Origin: Ecdyonurus torrentis
Taxonomy: Eukaryota > Arthropoda > Insecta > Ephemeroptera > Heptageniidae
DNA length: 64,000 nt
Assembly: GCA_949318235.1 (NCBI GenBank)
Contig: OX439136.1
Location: 15,471,890 to 15,535,889, forward strand
Direction: 5' to 3'
The notes beneath the pieces are model-generated. The model ran no database searches and was not told the DNA's origin. It saw nothing but the letters and a program-made list of their open reading frames with translations. Shown here in pieces: positions 50,301 through 61,373 of the stretch; within the stretch, counting starts at the first letter, position 1, and each line of letters begins with the position of its first letter. Position numbers and translations under genes: made by a program.

Positions 50301-51075
50301 GCCTTCTTGCTTTTTGCGATGAACTTTTTCTAAATAATTACGTAACCTTAAATTATATATGAAGAAAAATGATTCTATTTCAACAAAAAAAAAAAAAAAA
50401 AAAAAGGCTTCCTCTTCCTCTTTTTTTTTTTTTTTTTTAATTTTTTTTTTTCCTTTACAATTTCTAAATTGAATTTCCATCTTGCGCTGCGAGATATAAT
50501 TAAACTACGTTTTAAAATCAGCTAAATTGTATTACTCAAAATTTTCGTCTAAATATTAAAGAGTATATCACACAGAAAAGATACCGTATGAAGTGTTATA
50601 ACACTTCTTTAGTTTATCATGTATTATTTTTAAAATATTTTTGTAATATGAATACAGTACATTGAATATTAATATAGATTACGATAATATTCAAGTAGCT
50701 CCTCTCTTTAATAAAAATTATTATCAGTTTTATTTTTTATTGCATATAATATAAACTTCTTTGTAAATGTACCGCAATTTTTTTTGTCTTTAGACTTTTA
50801 TCTTACATGAGAATTTCTATTGCATTTGCATTTCAAATATTATTACATTCAACAAACTTAATCGTATAATATATTTTTTTTAATACTAAGTGAGAGAACC
50901 GTTAATTTTAAAATATTTTTATGGTAAATTTTAGTTATCTCTATTTATTCACAGATAAATATAAATGGATAATAATTAATTCTATATCTTAAACCGTAGC
51001 AAAATCCATTCATAACAGCATAATTTATGCCTTATTACCAAGTGCTACCAAAATATATTGTGCACCATAAGTATG
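47355..51075. other. Intron
   Basis: AT-rich throughout. An 8-base interval between a good acceptor and a GTAAGT donor at 48265-48272 is noted under findings. No MITE or long array. Confidence 0.5.
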
Positions 51076-51366
51076 TAAGGTGGTTGCATTCATGTTAAAG
51101 TCAACGCCATAAAATGGTATGGGAAAATGGCACATTTTGCCAGTTTAAAAATACTTAGCAATTTTTTTGAGAGAATTGATGCTATTAAAAAGTTGATTTT
51201 GGTTTTCAAGTATGCGAGACAAATAATAATGACAAAAAAAAAAACGACTAATTTTTTTAAAGACAATAGCGAAAACCCACGTTTGTCCTATTAAGCAATG
51301 TTATTCGTTGCTCAATTATGGCATCGAAGCGCATTTATTATGACGTCATCCGTACACACCCTATAT
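51076..51366 (-). mobile_element. MITE family A, copy 4 (reverse orientation)
   Basis: Reverse complement of the other copies: it begins AAGGTGGTTGCATTCATG and ends TGACGTCATCCGTACACACC then CTATA. The core CATTTTGCCAGTTTAAAAAT is the complement of the conserved core in copies 1-3. Confidence 0.7.
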
Positions 51367-53916
51367 CTTTACAATAGATGTATGAAATATGATATAATTA
51401 TTATCTATAGCATAAATCACATTTTTTAAAACTATATTTAACTATCTCTATTTGTTTAAGTACATATACGTATACGGTACCATTTTCAATCTATCATTCG
51501 TTCTATTAAAGCAATTGTTAATAAGTACAGATATATTTCTTTATGTCATATATATAACTAATATAGTCATAAAATAATCAGTTCATTTTATTTTACTTCT
51601 ATTTAATATGTCGTCATTGTATGTATATTATTTATTACAATTTTTATTAAATATATCAATAAATAATATTATTAATTAAACATTTTCAAGTATACTATAG
51701 TATATTATATAGAGAACCATAAAAGGATATACTTTGATATTTAAATGAAGGCCACATTACTATTTTAGTCACATGAATGTTTCATTATTATTTTTTATTG
51801 TTTTAAATGAAAGGAAGGGATTGTAATACACTGTATATTATAAAAGTACAGTATTTTATGAGTAAAAGTAGTCTATTTTAATTGTACAATTTTGTATAGA
51901 AAAATTAGATTTTTTTTTTTTTTTTCTGTTTTTGCAAAACTGCATTACTTTTAATTTATTAAGTTTGTAACTGTGTTATCATACAAAATTGTGAGTTTAT
52001 TTTCATTAAATTTTATAGCTTTTATTTTCTTCTTACTCGCCAAAGTGTGAGTTTATATGAAGAGATTATATGATGATCAATAAATTTGCTATGTGAAGGA
52101 CTTTTTACGGTCATATTTAAACTATTATTTAGTGAAATCTGTACGATTAGTCGACTGTTGAATCGATTTGTTAACCAATATTTTTCGTTCAAATATTGCA
52201 ATGAATGTTATACAGAAAGGTAAATATATATTTTAATGACCCGTATTTCATTTTCGATTTTTCAACTGCATTTGTAGACTAATATTTTTCACTTTGCCAG
52301 AGTGACTCGATTTTTTCCTATTTTCTTAACGTCAAAAGAGTGTTTAAATTTTTCAAAGACAGTTGTAAAGTTGTGATAATTCAAAATTTTTAGCGACTTA
52401 TTGTAACATCCTGTAAGTTTGTCTCTTTGATTTTTATAACAGGAAATCTTAAAGTTAGATACTTTATTACTTTTTGTCTGGTAACAAAGTACATAGACCT
52501 CCTCCATTGCGACGTAAAAGAAAGACGATTTGTTTGTCTATACGTATAATGAGAATACATTGGAAATATACGAACTTTCAGCTGAACTCGGTTACGTGAC
52601 ACGTTTTCAACCTAATATAATGACAACACGAGGAAGAGAGAGAGAGAAAAAAAAAATTAAAACCCAATGTTTTATGACAATGCAGGCTAATAAATATGTG
52701 ATTATTTTTTTGGTTAATTGTTAGCCACAATTATAGATTTTTATATGTTATAAAATGTGAATTCGATACGTGAGCTAAAAATGATATTATGAGACGGAAA
52801 AATGAGGTATTGTGGTGATTCAACTGAAAGTTGTCAAGGTAACAAGATTTGATTTCTTGCATGGAGGGAGGTGGAGAGGGACATGCCTAAATGTAATTCA
52901 TGATTATGTCGAACAAATTGTCATCTCTTTAGGTATTAAAAAATATATTAATTAAAAAAAAAAAAAAAAAATCGAAAACGAAAACAAAATTGAACCTTAA
53001 AAAAAGAAACATGCAATAAAAATAATATATTTCAATAAAATTACAATTGTTGTGAACTCTTTATATATTTGATAATAATTTTAATGGTACAGCATTGTAA
53101 AAGAATTGGGTAAGCATGCAAATTTTTATCCTTTTTTTTTTTTTTTTTTTTTTAAGCACGAAAAAGAAAAGAAAAACTAATTAATGATCACGGGTCTTGA
53201 AATTTTCATCGTGGGTAATTGTTACCATCAACTTGCAAATAACAAAAAAAAAAAGTAGAGAGCCAGCTTTTGAATTTCAGAGATAATAGTCTTTTATAAC
53301 AACAACCCTTAAAAAAAAAAAAGACAATCCAATATAATGACGTACATTCCAATTATTCATTTCTCTTTGTTATATTAATTTTTTCTTCTTGTAGAAAACT
53401 TAATCAGCTGAAAAAAAATATATTCATTTTAATAAAAGTAGAGTTTTAAATTCTTTTGTCAATACGAAGCCTTGTTACTGATATTGAAAAAGAAGAGATA
53501 GAATAGAAGTCAGACAATACGAAAGCTAAAAATACTATACATTGGATGCCACGCCCAAAATTGTACACTTAAATTTTTTTTAGACTTCTATCTTTTCAAA
53601 CGTTGACAATTTTCTACAGAGTGCAAAATTAAACTTTTTTTTTTTAGATTTTTTCCCCCAAGAAAAAAAAATGGATTTCAATTTTTTTCTTCTTCTTCAC
53701 TTTGAAAGTCGCTTTTAAAGTATTATGTACAGAGAAGGAAAGTCAGCAATAAAAATCAGCAAAAGAAAATAAATTGTAAATGTGAGCTGATTTTTTTTTT
53801 TTTTTTTTTTTTAGGCAGTCTTAATTCATCCCTATTATAATATCAATCGTCAGTAATTTTTTTTTTACGTGGTAACGACCATTATCTTTTTTATCTCTCT
53901 TAACGATGATGAGCTG

Positions 53917-53947
<31 letters not shown>

Positions 53948-54384
53948 GTATAAGTAAGCTACCTTAAAAATATTCTTAATATTGACAAAAACTAACGAGC
54001 CTATATAATATTCAGCAAACTTTTATAAATTACGATATATTTTCATGCACGTTCAAGTCACCTTTTCTTTACAATATTTTCTTATTAGATATTATTGCCC
54101 TATATAATATCTTCAAGGGTTGCTTGAAAGTTATCTTATATATAAAGTGGTTGCATTTTCACCTTGAAACTTACATTAAAACGATATTGTCTATAACAAA
54201 GCGCATGTACTTACATTACATGTAGGTTATATATTGCATAAGGAAGGTATTGATTTATATTATGGTGCAAAATTTTATTACATTATGTACCCTATATCAC
54301 TTTTATTATTATTGCATTATAGTCAAAACGAGACTTAATTTTTTGAAGTTCTTTACAATGATGCCTACAAAATTTAAGCTTAAA
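51367..54384. other. Intron
   Basis: Overlapping minus-strand frames at 52289-52602 are not recognisable and lack splice context. CCACGCCC occurs at 53549. Several poly-T runs lie between 53.1 and 53.95 kb. Confidence 0.5.
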
Positions 54385-54708
54385 GCCATAGACCACATAA
54401 AACAACATGTGCTTTTTAATGAATAAACACGAAATGGGATCTTCAAAACTAATGACAATTTTTACCAGAATGTTAATGTAGCCCCACGAGAGAGCGTGAA
54501 AAAACTGTAAAGTATGTAATTTGCGTGAAAATTCATGTTTATGACGTCAGAAACATGCAAAAATTAGTAAGAAAATGTTGTGCGGGTTGCATAAATTAAA
54601 TTTTCTGATCACTGCTGGGTTTTGAGACAAACTAATGTTATTTATGTAAATCCCATCAAGTGTTTTGTGAATAAATGCTTATGTTTTTCTCTGGTCTATT
54701 CCTTTAAA
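54385..54708 (+). mobile_element. MITE family B, copy 2
   Basis: Same orientation and very similar to the copy at 34938. It differs by scattered substitutions and a short deletion after CTGATCACTGCTGGG. It ends about 440 bases before the acceptor of the coding exon at 55153. The high identity between the two copies suggests recent spread. Confidence 0.75.
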
Positions 54709-55152
54709 TCTTTGAGATATAGCTTTTCTTATTTATGAACGAGTAATTCTGTGTTTCCTTCTATTATTCAATAATATGTCCTTATATTATAGTAAATATA
54801 TTTCTATTTAAGGTTATTTAATGATCAGAGTGTTCATAGTTACAATTTTGTTTGCATGTTTGCTGGTAATCCAAAAAATATGACATTTATACTATGGTGG
54901 TTTGTTTCAAGTTTAAAAATAATTTTAATTTTAAAATGTTAATTAGTAGAGAAAAGTAATCACTTAATCGTATTTAACGATGGAATAATTTATAATATTA
55001 TTATGCATAAGTGTAAATTTAGAATTCATGTGGCTATAACAAAATGTAAGAGTATGATTACTTTTATAGTAATGATATTAGTATGTGCTATAATGTAGAG
55101 ACGTATTTAATTAATTTTTGATAATTTATTATGTTTTTTGTTTTTGTTATAG

Positions 55153-55272
55153 CGGGGGCGGCGCCCACGGTCCCGAGTAACAACAATAACGCCGCAAGTG
55201 CCGGGGATCACAGTGGAGACAGTAGACCCCCAGAACCTCCCCAACGTTCCTCTTCAGCACACAGGGCCAAAG
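55153..55272 (+). CDS. Internal coding exon, 120 bases, phase 1-1
   Basis: It is bounded by a poly-pyrimidine acceptor (TTTTTGTTATAG) and the donor CAAAG|GTGAGA. The exon is strikingly GC- and CpG-rich against AT-rich flanks, which is itself evidence of coding. In phase 1 it encodes 40 residues that begin AGAAPTVPSNNNNAASAGDH and end PPQRSSSAHRAK: Ala/Pro/Asn/Ser-rich, low complexity, with a basic end that resembles a phosphorylation target. Its length is a multiple of three and both ends are phase 1, so it can be skipped or included without breaking the frame. It joins in frame to the exons at 33790 and 59387. The family is not recognised. Confidence 0.85.
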
Positions 55273-55889
55273 GTGAGAGATCAACTTATATGTATTATAG
55301 TTTTACCGCAGTATTTATATCAGAAGTCACGCAAACTGTTTTGCATCATGAAACTTTTTCAGTCTCATTATGTAAGATTTTTTTTCTAACTCTTTGATTT
55401 ATGGTTCCTGAAAAATGTTTTACTTTATCTATAAAATATGTTTTAATTATTATTCTTGTTATGCTGAAATTGAAAATTCTCATCCATTTTACAGCTACAC
55501 TTCTTTCATTTTTTTTTTAAAGGCTCTTTTATAAAACCTGTTCCAGGGGATGGAAAAAAAAAAAAGTGATTTACTTTTGTTATTTAAAAGGGTTTGCGCA
55601 TAACAGAGTGGGAGTACTAATTTTTATCGCTCTAGTAGGCAAAAATAAAAACATCAATGTACATAATGAAAAGCTTAAAATTGTCGACTGTGATATCAAA
55701 TTTTATTCCATTGTCACATGAAAATATTATACTGCTTTTGTTTGGAGTAATACATTGATTAAAGTCTTCATTACAATGCATTGTATAGTCATGCATTGTA
55801 TCACTTTGCCTCTACATAACATTCAATTTCTATAGGAAATTTTATGAAAATTCAACTTACACACTTCATAATAAAATTATTTTTAATAA

Positions 55890-55923
<34 letters not shown>

Positions 55924-56291
55924 TACAATAAACAAACTTGCTCTTGTTAATTTAACTTTTGAAATGAAATAATCTACAAGTACTGTATACTCATAAAATT
56001 TATATCAATTTCAAACTTAAATATTTATATTTAAGCATATACATTTATATATATATAATTTGTTTAATTAATGAAATTAAAACTATATGCTGTGTTGAAA
56101 ACTAAAATTTTGTCACAACTTATTCGTTAAAACTTTTAACTATGAACTATACGAACTTTTTTTTTTCTATGTTTTATTTCTAAGGATGTTTTTAGCATTT
56201 TACTACTCTGTTGAGCTCTTTTTTTTATATATATATATTTATAACCATGACAGACACAAGATTTTTACAAATTTAATTGCTTCTTGACGTG

Positions 56292-56292
<1 letters not shown>

Positions 56293-56335
<43 letters not shown>
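56293..56335. repeat. Poly(T) run, 43 bases
   Basis: Located in the intron after the exon at 55153. Other runs of about 20-37 bases are scattered throughout (for example 2469, 11394, 14881, 17707, 19724, 26705, 28312, 32399, 53919, 55891, 57412, 58794). Confidence 0.95.
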
Positions 56336-57408
56336 CAACTTTCAGTCTCTTGAGAGACTTGAAATATTATATAACTTTTCGTCACTTGAAAATTTGAAGC
56401 AAAAATTTATATAATTTTTTTCTTCTTACTTCAATTTAAATCAAAGATAGTTTGTTTTTTGTTTTATTATTATAAACAAAAAGAAACTATTGGCCAAAAA
56501 TTTTGTTCATTTTTTTTTTTTTTTTTTTTATGGTTACATTTTTTCTTATTTCTTTGAGAGTTGAGAGTATGCGCGTGTATAGAAATAGTTTTTAATAAAA
56601 ATTTATTTTTCTTTTCGTTTGTTAAAATATTTTCATGAAGCTTATTGTGGTATAAATTATTGGAATTCCAATAAAACTTCACTTTTCACAAGTCTATTTT
56701 TTTTTTTTTTTTTTTTTGTATGAGTGAGAAAGAAAAGTGTACTCTATACGTTGGATCAATAGAAATATATTTAACCAACTTTAACCTTTTCTTAAAACAA
56801 AAAAGAAATGTGCGATTTTCTTTTATCTTTTATACTTACACGTATCATTACACACGGTATTTATATAGAAATTTCTGTTACATTAAATTGCCACTATAGT
56901 AAATAAGGAAAGGTAAAATCTTAGTGCTTAAATATAAATTCAGTTTCTCATTTATTTCTGAACAAGATATTTGGCAAATGATGCACAAACTGCCAATGTG
57001 TCTTTTACAGATTAAGCTATATAGCTCGCTATATACTCTGGTAAATCATTTATTTTTTATATATCAAAACAGTCTCGTTGCTGTCATAAAAATTGATAGG
57101 TTTTTATCGTCTGTCACGTATATAGATATACTAATAACTTTTTTTACTATCAATTTTTCAATTTTCACAGTCAGTATAAAAACTATATCTTATTTATGTA
57201 TAACTCCTATTTTTTATACGTATGTATAGTTTGTTATTCATTTGTTGTTCCCAACTTAATTTAGCATGTATATAACAATGCTAAAAGGAATAATTGAAAC
57301 TTTTTAATACATTTTTATTTATACATTACCGCTTTTTTATGCATATAAAAAAATGTATGTAAAATATATTCTGCTGTAGAGGACTCAAAAAAATAAAAAA
57401 TGTAATTT

Positions 57409-57447
<39 letters not shown>

Positions 57448-57670
57448 CATTTTTCTCTTGAAGCAAGACGTCATTTGTATTGTTTGTTTATCCATGAATA
57501 TTATCTACTATCGTGATAGAAATTTTATGTAGTTTAATAATTTTAATAAATACGCACTATTTTTTTTGTCAAGGTATATTAATGATCCGTTGAATAAAAT
57601 GGTCTAAAATTTAAATCTAAATTTATCTCTCTCGATATAACAATATTTCATATAAATTGATGGTATATGT

Positions 57671-57681
57671 CCCCCCCCCCC
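57671..57681. repeat. Poly(C) run, 11 bases
   Basis: The only G/C homopolymer of this length in a window with dozens of A/T runs. Confidence 0.95.
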
Positions 57682-58143
57682 ACGTATATTTATAATATTA
57701 GTTTATGATCCCCTGATAAAACGGTTTGTATAGTGATTTTAATAAAAGGGGCGTGGTTGTAAACTATAAAATTAGATTTGAGAGCTATTTAAATCAACTC
57801 CACCTTTAAATGAAATTTATAATTATTATCAAACATGACCTATTGTTTTTTTATTTCATCACGCTTTATGATTTTTTTTTTTGGTTATCGAATATTTTTT
57901 AAATAATTTATTTCGTCATTATAATGTTGTTTAATCTAATCAAGGTTCAACTTATCAATAAAGTGTCTGATAATCTATTTTAAATTTATTTGTTTTTAAA
58001 TCTAGATAATATTAAATATCTAGGAAATATAGTAAAATTTAAGTGTTATAGTTAATCCAAACGGTTGCAACCACTTTTTTTTTTAAACTATGAACTGTAA
58101 ATATTTGAAGAAAAGAAATAGACTTACTAAAATAGTTGTTGTT

Positions 58144-58145
<2 letters not shown>

Positions 58146-58208
<63 letters not shown>

Positions 58209-58215
58209 ATCTCTC
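58146..58215. repeat. (TC)n microsatellite, 70 bases, with CTAT variants at the right
   Basis: Perfect to 58202, then ATCTCTATCTCTC. It lies in the intron between the exons at 55153 and 59387. Confidence 0.95.
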
Positions 58216-58791
58216 TTTTCTTTTGATCGTATTGGAACGTTGGTCACATTTTGGATTTTGGTAGAATTTTGGAAAAAGATCGCAAAATATTGATATTCTC
58301 TTTTATATTTAGCCATTATAGTAGCCACTAAACTTTAGTATTTTCAAAGATTACTATAAGCAACTATATCCCTGATAAAAACTTGAGTACAGTACTTGTA
58401 TTTGTGAATTAATATATAGTACAGTAAAAATCAATAAAAATTGAAAATAGTTACGAAATCAATACTTGATGAGATATACTTAACCTTTATATATTATGTA
58501 TTAATCTTTCAATTTATTATCATAGTAAATCTAATAAAAACCTAGTCTCGTTATCGTCGTCAGTATAGTAAAAATTCATTATAATGTCTCGTTATTACAA
58601 AAGGTCAAAAGTCAGTAGAGCAAAATGAAATGATGATTATTCTACTTGAAACTCTTGATGTAATGAACAATCGATGTATCATGACAAAAAGTTTCAGTAT
58701 ACAGTAACTTAATTTTCAACTTCTTAGTTATTAACCGTCTTGCATAATAGCTCGTAAGTTTTGGTATTTTTAAATAATTTATTAGGATGGA

Positions 58792-58829
<38 letters not shown>

Positions 58830-59012
58830 GCAAACTTTTAAAGGGTTTAAAATTTTACTCATTTATATTCATCATACACTGAAAGCATATTATGTATATT
58901 TATTCATTTTCCTGTAATTGAAAGAGCCATTAAAATTAAAAATTGTGAAGTGTGTAAAAAATATATATATAATTTTAATGTAAAATCATTGAAATTTACA
59001 ATTTAAAATATC

Positions 59013-59252
59013 TGAAAAGGATCATAAAGAGAGAGACCGGACTTTTTGGTGAAAATTACGATTACGCCTGCAAGTTTCATAGTTAGGCTTTTTGCTCCAC
59101 AGTTTACTGTGTGTTTATAAAAAATTAATGCTTCACTGCTAAAAATCTTAGAAATAATATTTATGTAAACTGACATGTGATGCAGGTGAACAACTTACCA
59201 TTTTTGCAGGTGCAGCCTTCATTTTCACCAAAATATCCGGTTTCTTAAAGTT
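59013..59252. mobile_element. MITE family H, copy 1
   Basis: Inverted ends are GAGACCGGACTTTTTGGTG and TTTTCACCAAAATATCCGG. It contains ATTACGCCTGCAAGTT and TAGGCTTTTTGCTCCACA, both also found at 22.0 kb. It lies 130 bases before the acceptor of the coding exon at 59387. Confidence 0.65.
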
Positions 59253-59386
59253 CATAAACTCAATGTTCATTTCATATCCCCATCATATATAATGTAACAC
59301 TACCCTACTGTCACAATAGTTCACTGTAATCAATATAATATTAATCATATTTTCTCTTATATATATACGTATATGTATATATATAG

Positions 59387-59551
59387 CTATGAGGCCTACA
59401 ATGCATTGGTTTGCTTGTATCGGGCCATCAACAGCACCAGCATCAGAAAACGAAAAAAAACTCGACGAGACTTACGATAAACTTAATAATAATAATAAAT
59501 CAAGTTATACTCCCACAACTGCTATATCTCAGCTTCTACTACAGGGTGAAG
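59387..59551 (+). CDS. Internal coding exon with tandem donor sites, phase 1-1
   Basis: The acceptor TATATATAG ends at 59386. In phase 1 the exon reads A-MRPTMHWFACIGPSTAPASE, then a charged stretch (NEKKLDETYDKL), a four-Asn run, and SSYTPTTAISQLLLQ. The MHWFACIG core is the only hydrophobic, Cys/Trp-bearing segment in the visible protein and could be a short docking motif; that is inference. Two donors lie six bases apart, CAGG|GTGAAG after 59545 and GAAG|GTATAT after 59551. Both keep phase 1 and differ only by two residues (Gly-Glu). I give the longer form because its AAG|GT context is slightly better. Exon length is 159 or 165, a multiple of three either way. Family not recognised. Confidence 0.75.
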
Positions 59552-60380
59552 GTATATCAACAACAAGCTTGTCATTAAGTGTTGTGCTATAACAATTAAT
59601 AATATTTGCTCGTTGTTGTACCTTCTTTTATACGTTGCAGTGACATAAATAATAATAATTTTATGTGTATGCTAGAATATCATGCAAAATCTCGATATCT
59701 TTTTTTTATCAATTTAATAATATATGAAATTCAGAATTTAATGTCTTTAGCATTTCGATGAAAATATTTTATTGATATATTATTGATTATTTTTATGGCA
59801 TGAGACACTGAAAAAACAATACTATATCTTCCTCAATTTATTGATTATGTATTTTATGCAGCATAATTTCATGTGTATCGAGATTTTACGTAAATTTTAG
59901 TTTTGTATGAAGGCTCGTATTTTTTTTCTCTCAATTGTGTTTCCCTTTTTTGTGTCCTAACATTTATTTTTTCAGCTTTTTTGTAATAATAACATAACCA
60001 TAACTTCTACTTTTCTTATTTTAATTTCATTCGTGCGAAGTCACTATAAATTTTAAGTAAAATTATTTTTATTGATATTCTTATATTCTTGGTATAAAAA
60101 TGTCATAATATATTATTTTCTTTTATTATGAAATTTTTATAATATGTAGATGACAAAAGTCACAGAGATAGCAAAAATAATGGAAATGTCATGTCGCGCT
60201 ATAAAGATTGCATCTTCCTTTTTTTTTTTTTTTCTTTTTTTTTTATTCTAAGTAAAAGTAAGCTTTCCCCTCTTATGCAGTGCAAATTTGATCTGTATGA
60301 CTTTTCTAGCAAGTAGGAAGCTTTTATATTCGTATAATATAAATGTTTAAGTTGCGAAATAAGAAAACAACATACTTAAT

Positions 60381-60485
60381 GCCTAACAACATACCCTTTG
60401 AAATAATTAAACACATTATGGGACCTCCAAAATTAATGCTAGTTTTGACCAAGACTCCCCAAGACGTAGAACACCTTAAACAAAA

Positions 60486-60519
<34 letters not shown>

Positions 60520-61000
60520 TGCCTGATATCCTAACATACCTGAAAATCAACTTTAATTTGTCCAGAGTCATTGATTTCTAATTTATTTTCCATTCACAAA
60601 ATGTCACATGCAGACTCTGACATCACAGCTCGCCTGGTCCACGCGCGCGTAAAACAAGCGAGCTGTGACATCACTGTCCGCTCGCACTATTTTTGTGAAT
60701 GGAAAATAAATTAGAAATCAATGACTCCTGCCAAAACAAAGTTGATATTTAGGTATGTTAGGATATTAGACAAGTTTTTTTGGTCTAGAGGTGTTCTACG
60801 TTTTTAATATAAAGTGTGCAATCTATGCAATTTTTTTCTCTCATCATGACGTCATTCAGTGGAAAATGTTGTGCTGGTTGCATACGTCTTTAATTTTTCT
60901 GTCTTCTAAGGTGGTTTCGGCACCAATTAAAATTATTTTTGCAAGGTCCATCTTGTGATTTGTAATAAAAAAAAATGTTGTTGATAAGCATAAAGGATGC
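60381..61000 (+). mobile_element. MITE family B, copy 3, interrupted by a family C insertion
   Basis: The left part (60381-60460; ACACATTATGGGACCTCCAA, TTTTGACCAAGACT) and the right part (about 60810-61000; CATGACGTCATTC, AAAATGTTGTGCTGGTTGCA) both align to family B but are split by the 346-base element at 60461-60806. The copy is clearly older than the two near-identical ones, and the family C insertion came later. Confidence 0.6.
60461..60806. mobile_element. MITE family C, copy 2, nested in family B copy 3
   Basis: The ends ACGTAGAACACCTTAAAC and AGAGGTGTTCTACGT match family C at 9244. It carries a poly(A) run (about 60487-60517) near the left end. An inner palindrome, TGACATCACAGCTCGC / GCGAGCTGTGACATCA, flanks a CpG-rich loop (CACGCGCGCG) absent from copy 1. 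The element would form a very long hairpin. It sits in the intron between the exons at 59387 and 61269. Confidence 0.75.
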
Positions 61001-61268
61001 CTTTATAATAATTTATTTAGTTTTGTATTAGATATGTACGGTTATCATCAATTCTATAGTGAAATTTAATGTTTATATTTCATACTTTTAAATATTAACA
61101 ACTCTTTTTGTGTATGTAGTTAATCCCTGTAATACCACTAAAAATTTGTAAAACCCTAAGTAATATTAATACTCACAAAACATAAATAACATATCGGGTA
61201 AAGGTTGCAGTAACCAATATAATATTATTATAGAAATTGCATGTTCTTTTGTGTGTCACCAACTATAG

Positions 61269-61373
61269 ACACCTCTCCTTGGTCCCGTGGTCCTGATTCG
61301 AGAAAATCTTCCATCTCTCATCCTCGAGAACTACAAGCAGAACAAGGCCGTAGAGGTTCCAACTCTGACCTAG
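61269..61373 (+). CDS. Internal coding exon, 105 bases, phase 1-1
   Basis: The acceptor CACCAACTATAG ends at 61268 and the donor is CTAG|GTACCC at 61374. In phase 1 it encodes 35 residues that start DTSPWSRGPDSRKSSISHPR, continue ELQAEQGRRG and end SNSDL. RKSS and RRGS fit basophilic kinase (PKA/CaMK-type) target patterns, so a regulated linker is plausible but not shown. Base composition is clearly richer in GC than the flanks. It joins in frame to 59387-59551 upstream and to the exon at 63960 downstream. Its length is a multiple of three, so it too could be a cassette exon. Confidence 0.8.
   Translation, partial: TPLLGPVVLIRENLPSLILENYKQNKAVEVPTLT

Larger units (their letters stand above)
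55273..59012. other. Intron between the coding exons at 55153 and 59387
   Basis: 4.1 kb in all, with poly-T runs, a poly-C run, GGGCGTGG at 57749, and the TC array at 58146. No further exon seen. Confidence 0.55.

Noticed and set aside
52289..52602. Two overlapping minus-strand frames of about 70 codons
   Set aside because: They overlap in different frames, have no good splice sites and show no domain. They may be a decayed repeat.
55198..55389. Second open frame across the exon at 55153
   Set aside because: It is in another frame and reads through the donor into the intron. The phase-1 frame joins correctly to both neighbours.
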